From contig DAIQNX010000041.1 in the NCBI GenBank assembly GCA_036788195.1, forward strand, positions 1 to 27,204: a DNA stretch of 27,204 nt, read 5' to 3'. Positions 1 through 7,021 of this stretch are shown piece by piece. Each line of letters opens with the position of its first letter. Position 1 is the first letter of the stretch. The stretch comes from CALFXN01 sp937957815 (GTDB taxonomy: Bacteria > Synergistota > Synergistia > Synergistales > Aminobacteriaceae). Below the pieces are notes generated by a model. That model was not told where the DNA came from and made no database searches. It saw only the letters and a program-made list of their open reading frames with translations. A program made the position numbers and the translations under genes.

Positions 1-630
1 CTGGACGCTCCCCACGTACCCGTTCCCGAGATGACAACCGTCCCCGCAGACGCAAAGAACGGGATCTCCACCCGAAAAATCGAAAACCGAAATGCTCCCG
101 TTCTCGAGCCGGAACCGCCAGAAAGACGAAAGTGGCATGTCGAGCAGATGGCACAACATCGTTTTCAGAACGGCATCGTGCGCAACGACGATGGCCGCTT
201 CGGACGTTTGATCCGTAATTTGCGCGAGCGCTCTGACGGAACGCTCCTTCACGTCGCCGAGTGACTCTCCTCCAGGTCCGGGCATTTTCACCCCCTCCGG
301 CTTCCTGTGCCATCTGTCGAGCAACTCAGGCCATCGTGACGCTACCGCGTCGCTCTTGAGCCCCTCCCACGTCCCGTGGCAGATTTCCGTGAGATCTTCG
401 AGAACGTCGACGGAAAGTCTGTGCGGTTCTGCGATGATCCGTGCGGTCTGTGTCGCCCTCGAAAGAGGGCTGCTCCAGACCGCGTCGATATGAATGCGTG
501 CCAAAGCCTGCGCGGCGCGTTCGGTCTGGCGGATCCCTGTCGGGTTCAGCGGAACGTCGCAGCGCCCTTGGAAACGGCCCTGTATGTTCCAATCGGTTTG
601 TCCGTGACGGACGAGAAAGAGAGTCTTCAT
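1..630 (-). CDS. Histidine phosphatase superfamily protein, probable metal-independent phosphoserine phosphatase (3' end beyond window)
   Basis: The frame is open from ATG at 630 to the window edge: 210 residues, no stop. The phosphohistidine motif LVRHG is at 6-10 (catalytic His9, Arg8), SSPLSR at 53-58 gives the second Arg, the acid is Glu82 and the second His is His151 (VVAHD). The family includes phosphoglycerate mutases and many phosphatases. Two details favour phosphoserine phosphatase of the Hydrogenobacter PspA type. His85 in EICHG aligns without gaps to PspA His85 as I recall that sequence, and the tail LSSFWRF...CHLG (168-202) matches the PspA tail. The gene starts 2 nt after the serA stop, with AAAGGA inside the serA end, so it should share the serA mRNA and its serine control. 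PspA-type enzymes turn phosphoserine into serine, the last pathway step. A generic sugar-phosphate or cobalamin-pathway phosphatase (CobC-like) remains possible. Family is certain; substrate is inferred. Confidence 0.85.
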   Translation of the reverse strand, partial: MKTLFLVRHGQTDWNIQGRFQGRCDVPLNPTGIRQTERAAQALARIHIDAVWSSPLSRATQTARIIAEPHRLSVDVLEDLTEICHGTWEGLKSDAVASRWPELLDRWHRKPEGVKMPGPGGESLGDVKERSVRALAQITDQTSEAAIVVAHDAVLKTMLCHLLDMPLSSFWRFRLENGSISVFDFSGGDPVLCVCGDGCHLGNGYVGSVQ

Positions 631-632
631 GA

Positions 633-2276
633 CTACATCGCATCCTTTGTCAGAGTGACGGTCGTCGCCCAGACGAAATCGCTGTCCGAGCGGAGTTTCT
701 GGAGAAGATCATCCGGAATCGCGGAGTCGACCTGCAGAACGCCGAGAGCGAGTCCGTTCCCGTTTTTTCGTCCGAGCGCGAAGTTCGCGATATTCACCCC
801 GGCGTTTCCGAGAAGCGTGCCGATTCTTCCGATAACTCCCGGACGATCGTGATTGCTGAAAAGAAGGAGCGTCCCTTCCGGAACGAAGTCGATCCAGTAG
901 CCGTTTATCCCTACGATGCGAAGCTTGTTTTCCTCGGTTACGGTCGCCGAGATCGTGACGACGTCTTTGTCGCTCTTCGCGGAAACTTCGACGATATTGT
1001 TATACGTGCTTGCGGTTCCGCGGCTTTCTTCCACGCGAAGGGACCTGTCCTGCGCGAGAAGCGGGGCCGACATGTAATTCACTTCCGGGCCGAGATGGAC
1101 TTCGAGAAACCCTTTCAGGATGCTGACGGCATACGAAGAGTGGCGATACGGAAGTTCGAAATGTATACGCCCCGCGTCTTCGGTGAAGAGCCTTCCGAGG
1201 AGTCGGATGTTCAATCGCTGCGGCGCTCCCGAAAGAAGCCGCGCGGCGATGATTCCCATCCTTCGTGCGAGGGAGAGATATTGTCGCTGATGCTCAGGAA
1301 GCCCGTGCGCCATGAACGGCAGATTGACGGCGTGTTCGTACGCCTCGCCGCGGAGAGCGGAGAGCATGTTCTCGACCGCGATCCGCGCGACCGCTGATTG
1401 CGCTTCGTGCGTATTCGCGCCGATATGCGGCGTCACGACGACCTTGTCGCGTACATCTTCGGCGAGCAGCGGATGATCCTTGCGGATCGGCTCCTCTCCG
1501 AAGACATCGAAGGCGACGCCCGCGATGCGTCCATTCCGCAACTCCCGCGCAAGCGCGTCTTCATCGACGAGATTCCCCCGGGCGCAGTTCACGAGAAACG
1601 CTCCGCACTTGAGTGACTTCAGTTCCCTCTCACCGATCATTCCGCGCGTTTCGGACGTGAGAGGCACGTGGAGCGTCACGATATCGGCAAGGGCGAGAGC
1701 TCCGTCGAGGTTTTCGAGGAGTTTTGCGCCGATTCGCTCGGCATGCGCTTCGGAGACGTACGGATCGAAGGCGAACACTTCCATCCCGAACCCTCTCGCC
1801 CTGATCGCAACCTGGGAACCGATTCTTCCGAGCCCAACGATCAGGAGTTTCCGTCCGTGAAGCTGATTTCCCATGAAGTCTTTTCTGCGCCATTCCCCGT
1901 TCATGACGGAAGCGTGAGCGTGCGGGAGTCGTCTGACGGCAGAGAGCATCATCGCCATCGTGTGTTCCGTCGCCGCGAGCGTATTTCCTGTCGGCGCGTT
2001 GATGATGACGATGCCGCGTCTGCTTGCTTCCGCGATATCGATATTGTCGACTCCGACCCCCGCGCGTGCGACGACCCTGAGCCGTGGGGCGCGATCGAAG
2101 ATTTCGCGATCGAGCGGAGTTCCGCTTCTCGTAAGCATTGCGTCGACGTTCGAAACGGCTTCGAGAAGCGCTGTGCGATCGAGACCGATGCGCAACGAGA
2201 CGGAGACATCCCGTGCCTGCGAGAGGAGATTCATTCCGCTTTCGTGAATGTGTTCCGTTACGAGGATTGTGTGCAT
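633..2276 (-). CDS. serA: D-3-phosphoglycerate dehydrogenase, long ACT-domain form
   Basis: This enzyme makes the first committed step to serine, oxidising 3-phosphoglycerate with NAD. The protein is 547 residues, typical of the long form. In order it has a substrate-binding domain; a Rossmann domain with GLGRIG near 145 and the catalytic signatures CARGNLVDE and HIGANTHEAQ; an intervening allosteric domain; and a C-terminal ACT domain starting near NHDRPGVIG, the usual serine sensor. I chose ATG 2276 because AAAGGAG lies 12 nt upstream at 2295-2289. A longer frame from 2363 would run through the leader terminator and is rejected. It is transcribed from the promoter at 2543-2515 through a leader with a terminator and a serine-rich peptide. 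It is followed by the phosphatase gene with a 2-nt gap. serC is not in the window. Confidence 0.96.
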   Translation of the reverse strand: MHTILVTEHIHESGMNLLSQARDVSVSLRIGLDRTALLEAVSNVDAMLTRSGTPLDREIFDRAPRLRVVARAGVGVDNIDIAEASRRGIVIINAPTGNTLAATEHTMAMMLSAVRRLPHAHASVMNGEWRRKDFMGNQLHGRKLLIVGLGRIGSQVAIRARGFGMEVFAFDPYVSEAHAERIGAKLLENLDGALALADIVTLHVPLTSETRGMIGERELKSLKCGAFLVNCARGNLVDEDALARELRNGRIAGVAFDVFGEEPIRKDHPLLAEDVRDKVVVTPHIGANTHEAQSAVARIAVENMLSALRGEAYEHAVNLPFMAHGLPEHQRQYLSLARRMGIIAARLLSGAPQRLNIRLLGRLFTEDAGRIHFELPYRHSSYAVSILKGFLEVHLGPEVNYMSAPLLAQDRSLRVEESRGTASTYNNIVEVSAKSDKDVVTISATVTEENKLRIVGINGYWIDFVPEGTLLLFSNHDRPGVIGRIGTLLGNAGVNIANFALGRKNGNGLALGVLQVDSAIPDDLLQKLRSDSDFVWATTVTLTKDAM

Positions 2277-2300
2277 GATGTCGATATTCTCCTTTCTCAT

Positions 2301-2337
2301 AAAAAAGAACCGGACCCTGTGCGGCCCGGTTCTTTTT
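2301..2337 (-). terminator. Intrinsic terminator (attenuator) in the serA leader
   Basis: On the minus strand, 2332-2323 (GAACCGGGCC) pairs with 2316-2307 (GGTCCGGTTC): ten pairs including one G-U, with loop GCACAG. Five flanking A-T pairs extend the stem, and a run of six T at 2306-2301 follows. The hairpin ends 6 nt before the serA ribosome binding site and about 200 nt after the promoter, so it can only act as a leader terminator. Its 5' arm and loop can instead pair with 2401-2388. The inverted repeat is nearly symmetric and could also stop plus-strand transcripts. Confidence 0.9.
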
Positions 2338-2401
2338 GCATTATTGCGGATGGCGTTTTTCATCCGGAATCAGGGGGCGTCCTGTGTCGGGCCGGGCACA
2401 G
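2317..2401 (-). promoter_or_regulatory. Antiterminator pairing in the serA leader
   Basis: CTGTGC at 2401-2396 pairs with the terminator loop GCACAG at 2322-2317, and GGCCCG at 2393-2388 pairs with CGGGCC at 2328-2323. That is 12 Watson-Crick pairs with a 2-nt bulge (2395-2394). It uses up the terminator 5' arm, so both structures cannot form together. The upstream strand lies inside the leader reading frame, downstream of the serine codons: a ribosome stalled there leaves it free, while one that reads on disrupts it. The same strand can fold locally (2403-2397 with 2386-2380), which would favour termination. A small hairpin at 2366-2347 sits between the two strands. Pairings were found by eye; no energies were computed. 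Confidence 0.75.
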
Positions 2402-2483
2402 AAAGTTCCGTCGTCATGCGCGAACGCGATGACGATGAGAGACTGCCGCGCGATCCGGAAACCGACACATCAAATCGACACAT
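2370..2483 (-). CDS. Serine-rich leader peptide of serA attenuator (37 aa)
   Basis: ATG at 2483 is preceded by AGGAAG at 2497-2492, 8 nt away, and lies about 25 nt after the predicted transcription start. The frame ends at TGA 2372-2370, upstream of the terminator. The peptide has 10 serines in 37 residues, nine of them in residues 7-21, and residues 16-19 are four consecutive serines (TCA TCG TCA TCG). All serine codon boxes types (TCN and AGT) occur. Placed before serA and its leader terminator, it has the layout of amino-acid leader peptides such as those of trp, his and leu. The peptide itself probably has no function; ribosome position on the serine codons is the signal. A chance serine-rich frame is the alternative, but position, ribosome binding site and structures argue against it. 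Confidence 0.85.
   Translation of the reverse strand: MCRFDVSVSGSRGSLSSSSRSRMTTELSVPGPTQDAP
2411..2435 (-). promoter_or_regulatory. Hairpin over the serine codons (candidate pause hairpin)
   Basis: TCGTCAT at 2435-2429 pairs perfectly with ATGACGA at 2417-2411, and CGC pairs with GCG inside it, with one bulged C. The 5' arm is made of the consecutive serine codons of the leader peptide. A ribosome held there would open this hairpin. Such a first hairpin is where polymerase pauses in known leader-peptide attenuators; that role is inferred here. Confidence 0.6.
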
Positions 2484-2514
2484 TCGTCCGACTTCCTTTC
2501 TGAAAGTTACGCAG

Positions 2515-2543
2515 CTTATACCACTGCTCTCCGTAGCGGTCAA
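2515..2543 (-). promoter_or_regulatory. Sigma-70 type promoter of serA
   Basis: On the minus strand, TTGACC (2543-2538) and TATAAG (2520-2515) are separated by exactly 17 bp. Each hexamer is one base from consensus. Predicted start is near A2508, giving a leader of about 230 nt. It is divergent from the pilB promoter, with 32 bp between the two -35 boxes. Confidence 0.8.
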
Positions 2544-2575
2544 GAGCGTCTCTCCGCAAAATCCGCAGTGTCGCG

Positions 2576-2604
2576 TTGTATTTCTCTGAACTATTCGTTA
2601 TGAT
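2576..2604 (+). promoter_or_regulatory. Sigma-70 type promoter of pilB
   Basis: TTGTAT (2576-2581) and TATGAT (2599-2604) have a 17-bp spacer. The predicted start is near 2611, leaving a short untranslated leader of about 36 nt before pilB. It likely drives pilB and pilT. Confidence 0.75.
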
Positions 2605-2646
2605 TCATACTCGGGAAAGACAAGAACTCTATCGGGAGGCGCAACG

Positions 2647-4323
2647 ATGGCACAACAGCAACGACTTGGCGATCTCCTCGTGGAAGCGGGGGCAATCACT
2701 CCGGAGCAACTGACGCATGCGCTGGCCGAACAGAAAAAATCGGGGGAACGCCTCGGAACGTTTCTTGTTTCCAAGGGGCTGATCACCGAGAACAGACTCA
2801 TGGAAACCCTGAGCCGCCAATTGAAACTCCCGCTTGTTTCACTCTCCCGGTACCGGCCGATGCCGGAGGCCCTCCGGAAAATACCGCAGAACGTCGCGGT
2901 ACGGCTCCAGGCCATTCCTCTCAGCATCGAGGATAACACGATCCTGCACGTCGCGACATCCGATCCGCTCGACATCATGGCGCTCGACGAACTCCGGATG
3001 CTCACCGGAATGGAGATTCGCCCCTCTATAGCGACATCGTCCGACATAAAGCGAAACATCGACCGGCTGTATACGATTCAGGATTCGCTGAAGGAAGCGA
3101 TGATCGAGGTAGTCGAGGGGGGACAGAGAGCGAGAGAGTTCGACCTCGCCCGATCGGTTTCGGAGGCTTCTCCCGATGACGCACCCGTCATCCAGCTCGT
3201 CAACAGCGTTATCGAACAGGCCGTTCGCGAAGAGGCGTCCGACATCCACATCGAGCCATTCGAAAAGGTATCGCATGTTCGCTATCGCGTCGACGGGCAG
3301 TTATTCAACGCCTTCGATTTTCCGCCGGGGCTCCACCCCGCCGTCTCGTCGCGGGTCAAGATCATGTCCGGAATGGATATCTCTGAAAAACGCAGGCCGC
3401 AGGACGGCAGGATCCTCGTCAACGCTCTGGGGCGGCGCATCGATCTCCGCGTTTCGTCGCTGCCGTCGATCTATGGGGAAAAGATCGTCCTCCGGATTCT
3501 CGATCAGAGCAACGCGATGGTCGGCCTGCAGAAACTCGGTTTCGAGGAAGACGACCGCGAGCTTGTCGAGATGCTCATAGCGTCTCCGTACGGCGTTATC
3601 CTGCTGACGGGCCCGACCGGGAGCGGAAAGTCGACGACGCTTTATTCCATGCTCGAACAGATCAACAAACCGGAAGTCAACGTCATCACCGTCGAAGATC
3701 CGGTCGAATACACGATTCTCGGCATCAATCAGGTCCAGGTCAACGAAAAGGCCGGCCTGACCTTCGAATCGACGCTCCGCTCGATCCTCCGGCAGGATCC
3801 CGACAAGATCATGATCGGAGAAGTCCGGGACAGGGAAACGGCGCAGCTTGCCATCCGCGCCGCTTTGACGGGGCACCTCGTTCTGTCGACGCTCCACACG
3901 AACGACGCGCCGAGTGCGGCCGTCCGCCTGACCGACATGGGCATCGCGCCGTTTCTCGTCGCGTCGTCGCTGATGGGGGTCATCGCGCAGCGTCTCGTCC
4001 GCATCCTGTGCCCGCACTGCAAACGGGAATACACCATGACGGAAAACATGTGCCACAGCCTCGGCGTAAAAAGCGGAACGCACGCGTGGGAACCCGTCGG
4101 ATGCGACGAATGCCGCGGGACCGGGTTCAAGGGACGGGCCGGGATCTTCGAGATCCTCATCGTCAACGACACGATCCGGCGAATGATCGTCGGGGGCGCC
4201 TCCACGACCGACCTCCGGGAAGAGGCCATCAAGCTCGGGATGAAAACGCTCCGCCGTTCCGGGATCAACAAAATCCTATCCGGAATGACGAGTGTCGAGG
4301 AAGTCTTCGAAGTCTCCATGTAG
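2647..4323 (+). CDS. pilB: Type IV pilus extension ATPase PilB
   Basis: A cytoplasmic hexameric ATPase that powers pilin assembly on the PilC platform. The 558-residue length is usual. Residues 1-60 carry two tandem motifs, RLGDLL...Q starting at Arg6 and RLGTFL...Q starting at Arg35, the pattern of the MshEN domain that binds cyclic di-GMP in MshE and some PilB proteins. The GspE/PulE core follows: Walker A GPTGSGKSTT near 322, an Asp box, Walker B with MIGEVRD and a His box near TLHTND. A zinc-binding pair of CxxC motifs (CPHC and CDEC) lies near 456-490 and distinguishes PilB from PilT. ATG 2647 has GGGAGG 7 nt upstream. pilT follows after 20 nt. Regulation of pilus extension by cyclic di-GMP is inferred from the domain. 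Confidence 0.96.
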   Translation: MAQQQRLGDLLVEAGAITPEQLTHALAEQKKSGERLGTFLVSKGLITENRLMETLSRQLKLPLVSLSRYRPMPEALRKIPQNVAVRLQAIPLSIEDNTILHVATSDPLDIMALDELRMLTGMEIRPSIATSSDIKRNIDRLYTIQDSLKEAMIEVVEGGQRAREFDLARSVSEASPDDAPVIQLVNSVIEQAVREEASDIHIEPFEKVSHVRYRVDGQLFNAFDFPPGLHPAVSSRVKIMSGMDISEKRRPQDGRILVNALGRRIDLRVSSLPSIYGEKIVLRILDQSNAMVGLQKLGFEEDDRELVEMLIASPYGVILLTGPTGSGKSTTLYSMLEQINKPEVNVITVEDPVEYTILGINQVQVNEKAGLTFESTLRSILRQDPDKIMIGEVRDRETAQLAIRAALTGHLVLSTLHTNDAPSAAVRLTDMGIAPFLVASSLMGVIAQRLVRILCPHCKREYTMTENMCHSLGVKSGTHAWEPVGCDECRGTGFKGRAGIFEILIVNDTIRRMIVGGASTTDLREEAIKLGMKTLRRSGINKILSGMTSVEEVFEVSM

Positions 4324-4343
4324 CACCGAAGGAGGAGGGTATC

Positions 4344-5420
4344 ATGGCAGACATACAGGCTCTTTTGGGCGATGTCGTTCACCGGAACGCCAGCGATCTG
4401 CACATGAGCGTCGGAATTCCCCCGGCCTTTCGCGTGGACGGAGAACTTCGCTATGCGCAAAAGCACGAGCTCCTGACGGCATCCGACATGGAGGAAATTC
4501 TTCAGAAACTGCTGAACGCCGAACAACGCGAAGCGTTCCGCCAGAAAAAGGAATACGACTTCAGCTTCACATACCGCGGAACGGGCGGCGAAACGGCCCG
4601 ATTCAGGGGCAATTTCTTCCATGAGTCCGGAAACGTCGCGCTCGCGCTGCGATTGATTCCGACTGCCGTCCGGACCATCGATCAGCTCGAATTGCCGCCT
4701 ATTCTGCGCGACATCGCGAAAAAGAAACGCGGACTCTTTCTCGTCACGGGACCGACCGGACACGGCAAGAGCACCACTCTCGCCGCGGTCGTCCGCGAAA
4801 TCAACGCCACCCGGCACGATCACATCGTCACGATCGAAGACCCCGTCGAATACCTCTTCTCGTCGGAAAAGTGCGTCGTCCACCAGCGCGAGGTCGGGAG
4901 CGACACGCACTCATTCGCCGAAGCGCTCAAACGGGTGCTTCGCGAAGATCCCGACGTCATCATGATCGGCGAAATGAGAGATCTCGAAACCGTCTCCGCG
5001 GCGATCACTGCGGCCGAAACGGGACATCTCGTCCTCGCGACGCTGCACACGCAGGACGCCGCACAATCAATCGACCGGATCGTCGACGTATTCCCTCCCC
5101 ACCAGCAGGGGCAGATCCGCATCCAGCTCGCGACTATCCTTGTCGGAATATGCTCGCAGCAGCTGATCCCGAGATCGGGAGGAGGCCGGGTGGTCGCCAC
5201 GGAGCTGCTGCTCGCGAACCCCGCGGTCCGCAACTGCGTCAAAGAGGGAAAGACGAACCAGATCAAAACGTTGATCCAGACGGGCGGCGAAATCGGAATG
5301 CAGACGATGGAGCAGTGCCTCGCTTCGCTCGTGAACCGCGGGGTATTGTCGATGGATGTCGCGATGTCGTACGCGTATGATCCGAAAGACCTGCAAAGAA
5401 TTCTCTTCGAGCACCGATAA
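4344..5420 (+). CDS. pilT: Type IV pilus retraction ATPase PilT
   Basis: This cytoplasmic ATPase drives pilus retraction and twitching. ATG 4344 follows a strong GGAGGAGGG; the open frame extends further upstream inside pilB, but that part is out of phase with family length. The protein is 358 residues, as usual for PilT. It has the N-terminal start with DLHMSVG, Walker A GPTGHGKST (His in place of the commoner Ser), the Asp box TIEDPVEY, Walker B VIMIGEMRD, the His box LATLHTQDA and the C-terminal helix AVRNCVKEGK, the counterpart of the AIRNLIRE retraction motif. There is no zinc CxxC pair, unlike PilB. The stop lies inside the 55-bp sequence repeated across gap 1, so the true distance to pilC is shorter than drawn. 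Confidence 0.96.
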   Translation: MADIQALLGDVVHRNASDLHMSVGIPPAFRVDGELRYAQKHELLTASDMEEILQKLLNAEQREAFRQKKEYDFSFTYRGTGGETARFRGNFFHESGNVALALRLIPTAVRTIDQLELPPILRDIAKKKRGLFLVTGPTGHGKSTTLAAVVREINATRHDHIVTIEDPVEYLFSSEKCVVHQREVGSDTHSFAEALKRVLREDPDVIMIGEMRDLETVSAAITAAETGHLVLATLHTQDAAQSIDRIVDVFPPHQQGQIRIQLATILVGICSQQLIPRSGGGRVVATELLLANPAVRNCVKEGKTNQIKTLIQTGGEIGMQTMEQCLASLVNRGVLSMDVAMSYAYDPKDLQRILFEHR

Positions 5421-5435
5421 AGATGATATCAAGGC

Positions 5436-5463
5436 TTTACGTTGACACGACATTTGGTATAAT
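5436..5463 (+). promoter_or_regulatory. pilC promoter, first assembly copy
   Basis: This is the same TTTACG-16 bp-TATAAT promoter as at 5591-5618, present here only because the 55-bp contig end is written twice. It should be counted once. Confidence 0.5.
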
Positions 5464-5466
5464 TTT

Positions 5467-5566
5467 NNNNNNNNNNNNNNNNNNNNNNNNNNNNNNNNNN
5501 NNNNNNNNNNNNNNNNNNNNNNNNNNNNNNNNNNNNNNNNNNNNNNNNNNNNNNNNNNNNNNNNNN
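5467..5566. other. Assembly gap 1 (100 N) with duplicated flanks
   Basis: The 55 bp before the gap (5412-5466) are identical to the 55 bp after it (5567-5621). This is what unmerged overlapping contig ends look like. Collapsing them removes 155 positions and leaves a normal pilT-pilC intergenic space of about 96 bp. No sequence is likely to be missing. Confidence 0.9.
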
Positions 5567-5590
5567 CACCGATAAAGATGATATCAAGGC

Positions 5591-5618
5591 TTTACGTTGA
5601 CACGACATTTGGTATAAT
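5591..5618 (+). promoter_or_regulatory. Extended -10 promoter of pilC
   Basis: TTTACG (5591-5596) and a consensus TATAAT (5613-5618) have a 16-bp spacer, with TG one base upstream of the -10 (extended -10 motif). A consensus TTGACA at 5597 sits only 10 bp from the -10 and is not usable with it. pilC and perhaps pilA can thus be transcribed separately from pilB-pilT. Confidence 0.75.
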
Positions 5619-5671
5619 TTTTCAAACGGGCAAGTGTCAAAAATGTTTGACGGTCTCGGGGAGTGTAGAAA

Positions 5672-6892
5672 ATGGACTTTCGCTATCGTGCGCGTGCTTC
5701 GGACGGCAAAATCGTTGAGGGATTCCTGAGCGGAGAGAGCCAGACGCAGATCGTCGGCGTTCTGCGCGGTCGCGGCATGTTCCCGATCTCCGTCGAGACG
5801 AGGAAAACGGAGTCCTCGTCTTCCTCCGGCGGATTTCTCGACGACCTCAGGAAGATATCGAGCATCTCCCTGCGCGACAAGGTCGTGTTCTTCCGGCAGC
5901 TCGCGACGATGGTCAAGGCGGGCATCACGCTCGGCAACGCTCTCGAGATCCTCGTCGAACAGACGAAGAACGCGCGTCTCGCCGACGCGATCAGAAAGGT
6001 GAAGGCGTCCATCGATTCGGGCTTTTCGATGAGCGCGGCGATGCGGAGCCGCAAGGAATTCAGCACGCTCATGGTCGCCATAGTCCAGGCGGGAGAAGAG
6101 GGCGGCGTTCTCGACGACAGCCTCGACCGGCTCGCCTCGTTTCTCGAGAGGCAGGACGCGCTGCGCCGGAAGATCGTTTCGGCTGTTTCGTACCCGTCCG
6201 TCGTCATCCTTTTTTCGTTCTTCATTCTCTATATCCTCGTAACCGTCGTCATTCCGAAATTCGCGAAGGTTTTCAAGGGACTCAACGTTCCGTTGCCTAG
6301 GCTCACCGTATTCATGTTCGACTTCGGCATGTTTATCGCGAATTACTGGTATCTGCCGCTCCTGGCGGTTCTCCTGATCGTCCTGGTGATGATTCTTTTG
6401 CAAAAGTCGCCTTCGACGCGCCCGGCGTTCGACGCGTTCAAGCTCAAGGTCCCGATAACGGGCGATATCCTCTACCGGACGGTCATGGCCCGATCGAACC
6501 GGACGCTGGCGTCCCTCGTGCAGTCGGGGGTGCCGATCCTGAAGTCGCTCGACATGACCGCGGAAGTATCGGACAACTACGTCATCGCCCAGGGCTACGT
6601 CACGCTCCGCGACGCGGCCAAGAGAGGAAAGGGCCTCGGAGATACCGCGAAGGAACTGAAGATCTTCCCGGCGATGATTGCGCATATGATGCGGATCGGC
6701 GAGGAGACGGGGCAGCTCGAGGAGATGCTCAACAAGGTGGCCGACTGGTTCGAACTCGAACTCGACGAAAAAATCAAGCGGCTGACGGCGGTATTGGAGC
6801 CGGTGCTGATCATGATCGTCGGCGGAATGGTCGCATTCGTGGCGCTCGCGATCTTCACGCCCATCGTGACGGCGATACAGACGCTCATGTAG
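5672..6892 (+). CDS. pilC: Type IV pilus inner-membrane platform protein PilC
   Basis: A polytopic inner-membrane protein that passes pilins from the membrane into the growing fibre and couples PilB and PilT to it. The length of 406 residues fits the PilC/GspF family. The N-terminal stretch FRYRARASDGKIVEGFLSG is typical. Two GspF domains follow, each ending in hydrophobic segments: near 172-190, 215-248 and a last helix near 374-400 (IMIVGGMVAFVALAIFTPI). Signatures such as FFRQLATMVKAGITL and MMRIGEETGQLEEML are clear. ATG 5672 has GGGGAG 8 nt upstream. pilA follows after 129 nt, which contain a hairpin but no obvious terminator T-run. Confidence 0.96.
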   Translation: MDFRYRARASDGKIVEGFLSGESQTQIVGVLRGRGMFPISVETRKTESSSSSGGFLDDLRKISSISLRDKVVFFRQLATMVKAGITLGNALEILVEQTKNARLADAIRKVKASIDSGFSMSAAMRSRKEFSTLMVAIVQAGEEGGVLDDSLDRLASFLERQDALRRKIVSAVSYPSVVILFSFFILYILVTVVIPKFAKVFKGLNVPLPRLTVFMFDFGMFIANYWYLPLLAVLLIVLVMILLQKSPSTRPAFDAFKLKVPITGDILYRTVMARSNRTLASLVQSGVPILKSLDMTAEVSDNYVIAQGYVTLRDAAKRGKGLGDTAKELKIFPAMIAHMMRIGEETGQLEEMLNKVADWFELELDEKIKRLTAVLEPVLIMIVGGMVAFVALAIFTPIVTAIQTLM

Positions 6893-6970
6893 ATAGAAAT
6901 CCATCTTCGGTCGAAGGGGGGAAGGGAAGAATCACAGACAAACGGACGGGAACGACGAACGATTTTCGGA

Positions 6971-6991
6971 ATGGCGCGATCGGAGCGCCAT
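6971..6991 (+). promoter_or_regulatory. Hairpin upstream of pilA
   Basis: ATGGCGC at 6971-6977 pairs perfectly with GCGCCAT at 6985-6991 (7 bp, 7-nt loop), about 18 nt before the pilA ribosome binding site. No T-run follows, so it is not a terminator. A processing or mRNA-stabilising hairpin that raises pilin output relative to pilC would fit. The 129-nt pilC-pilA spacer also has a GG-10 nt-GC spacing reminiscent of sigma-54, but the surrounding bases match poorly. Confidence 0.45.
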
Positions 6992-7021
6992 GACATACAA
7001 CTCACAAGGAGGAGAACTCTC

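Noticed and set aside
31..852. Plus-strand open frames at 31-264 and 376-852
   Set aside because: They mirror the minus-strand phosphatase and serA genes and have no ribosome binding site or recognisable protein features.
2277..2363. N-terminal extension of SerA by 29 residues
   Set aside because: It would translate through the terminator hairpin and has no ribosome binding site; SerA proteins normally begin as at 2276.
2277..2508. Serine T-box riboswitch as the explanation for the serA leader
   Set aside because: No 14-nt T-box consensus (AGGGTGGNACCGCG type) or specifier-loop layout was found, while a translated serine-rich frame with matching structures was.
5436..5618. Tandem duplicated pilC promoter
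   Set aside because: The two copies are the same 55-bp contig end on both sides of a gap, not a biological repeat.
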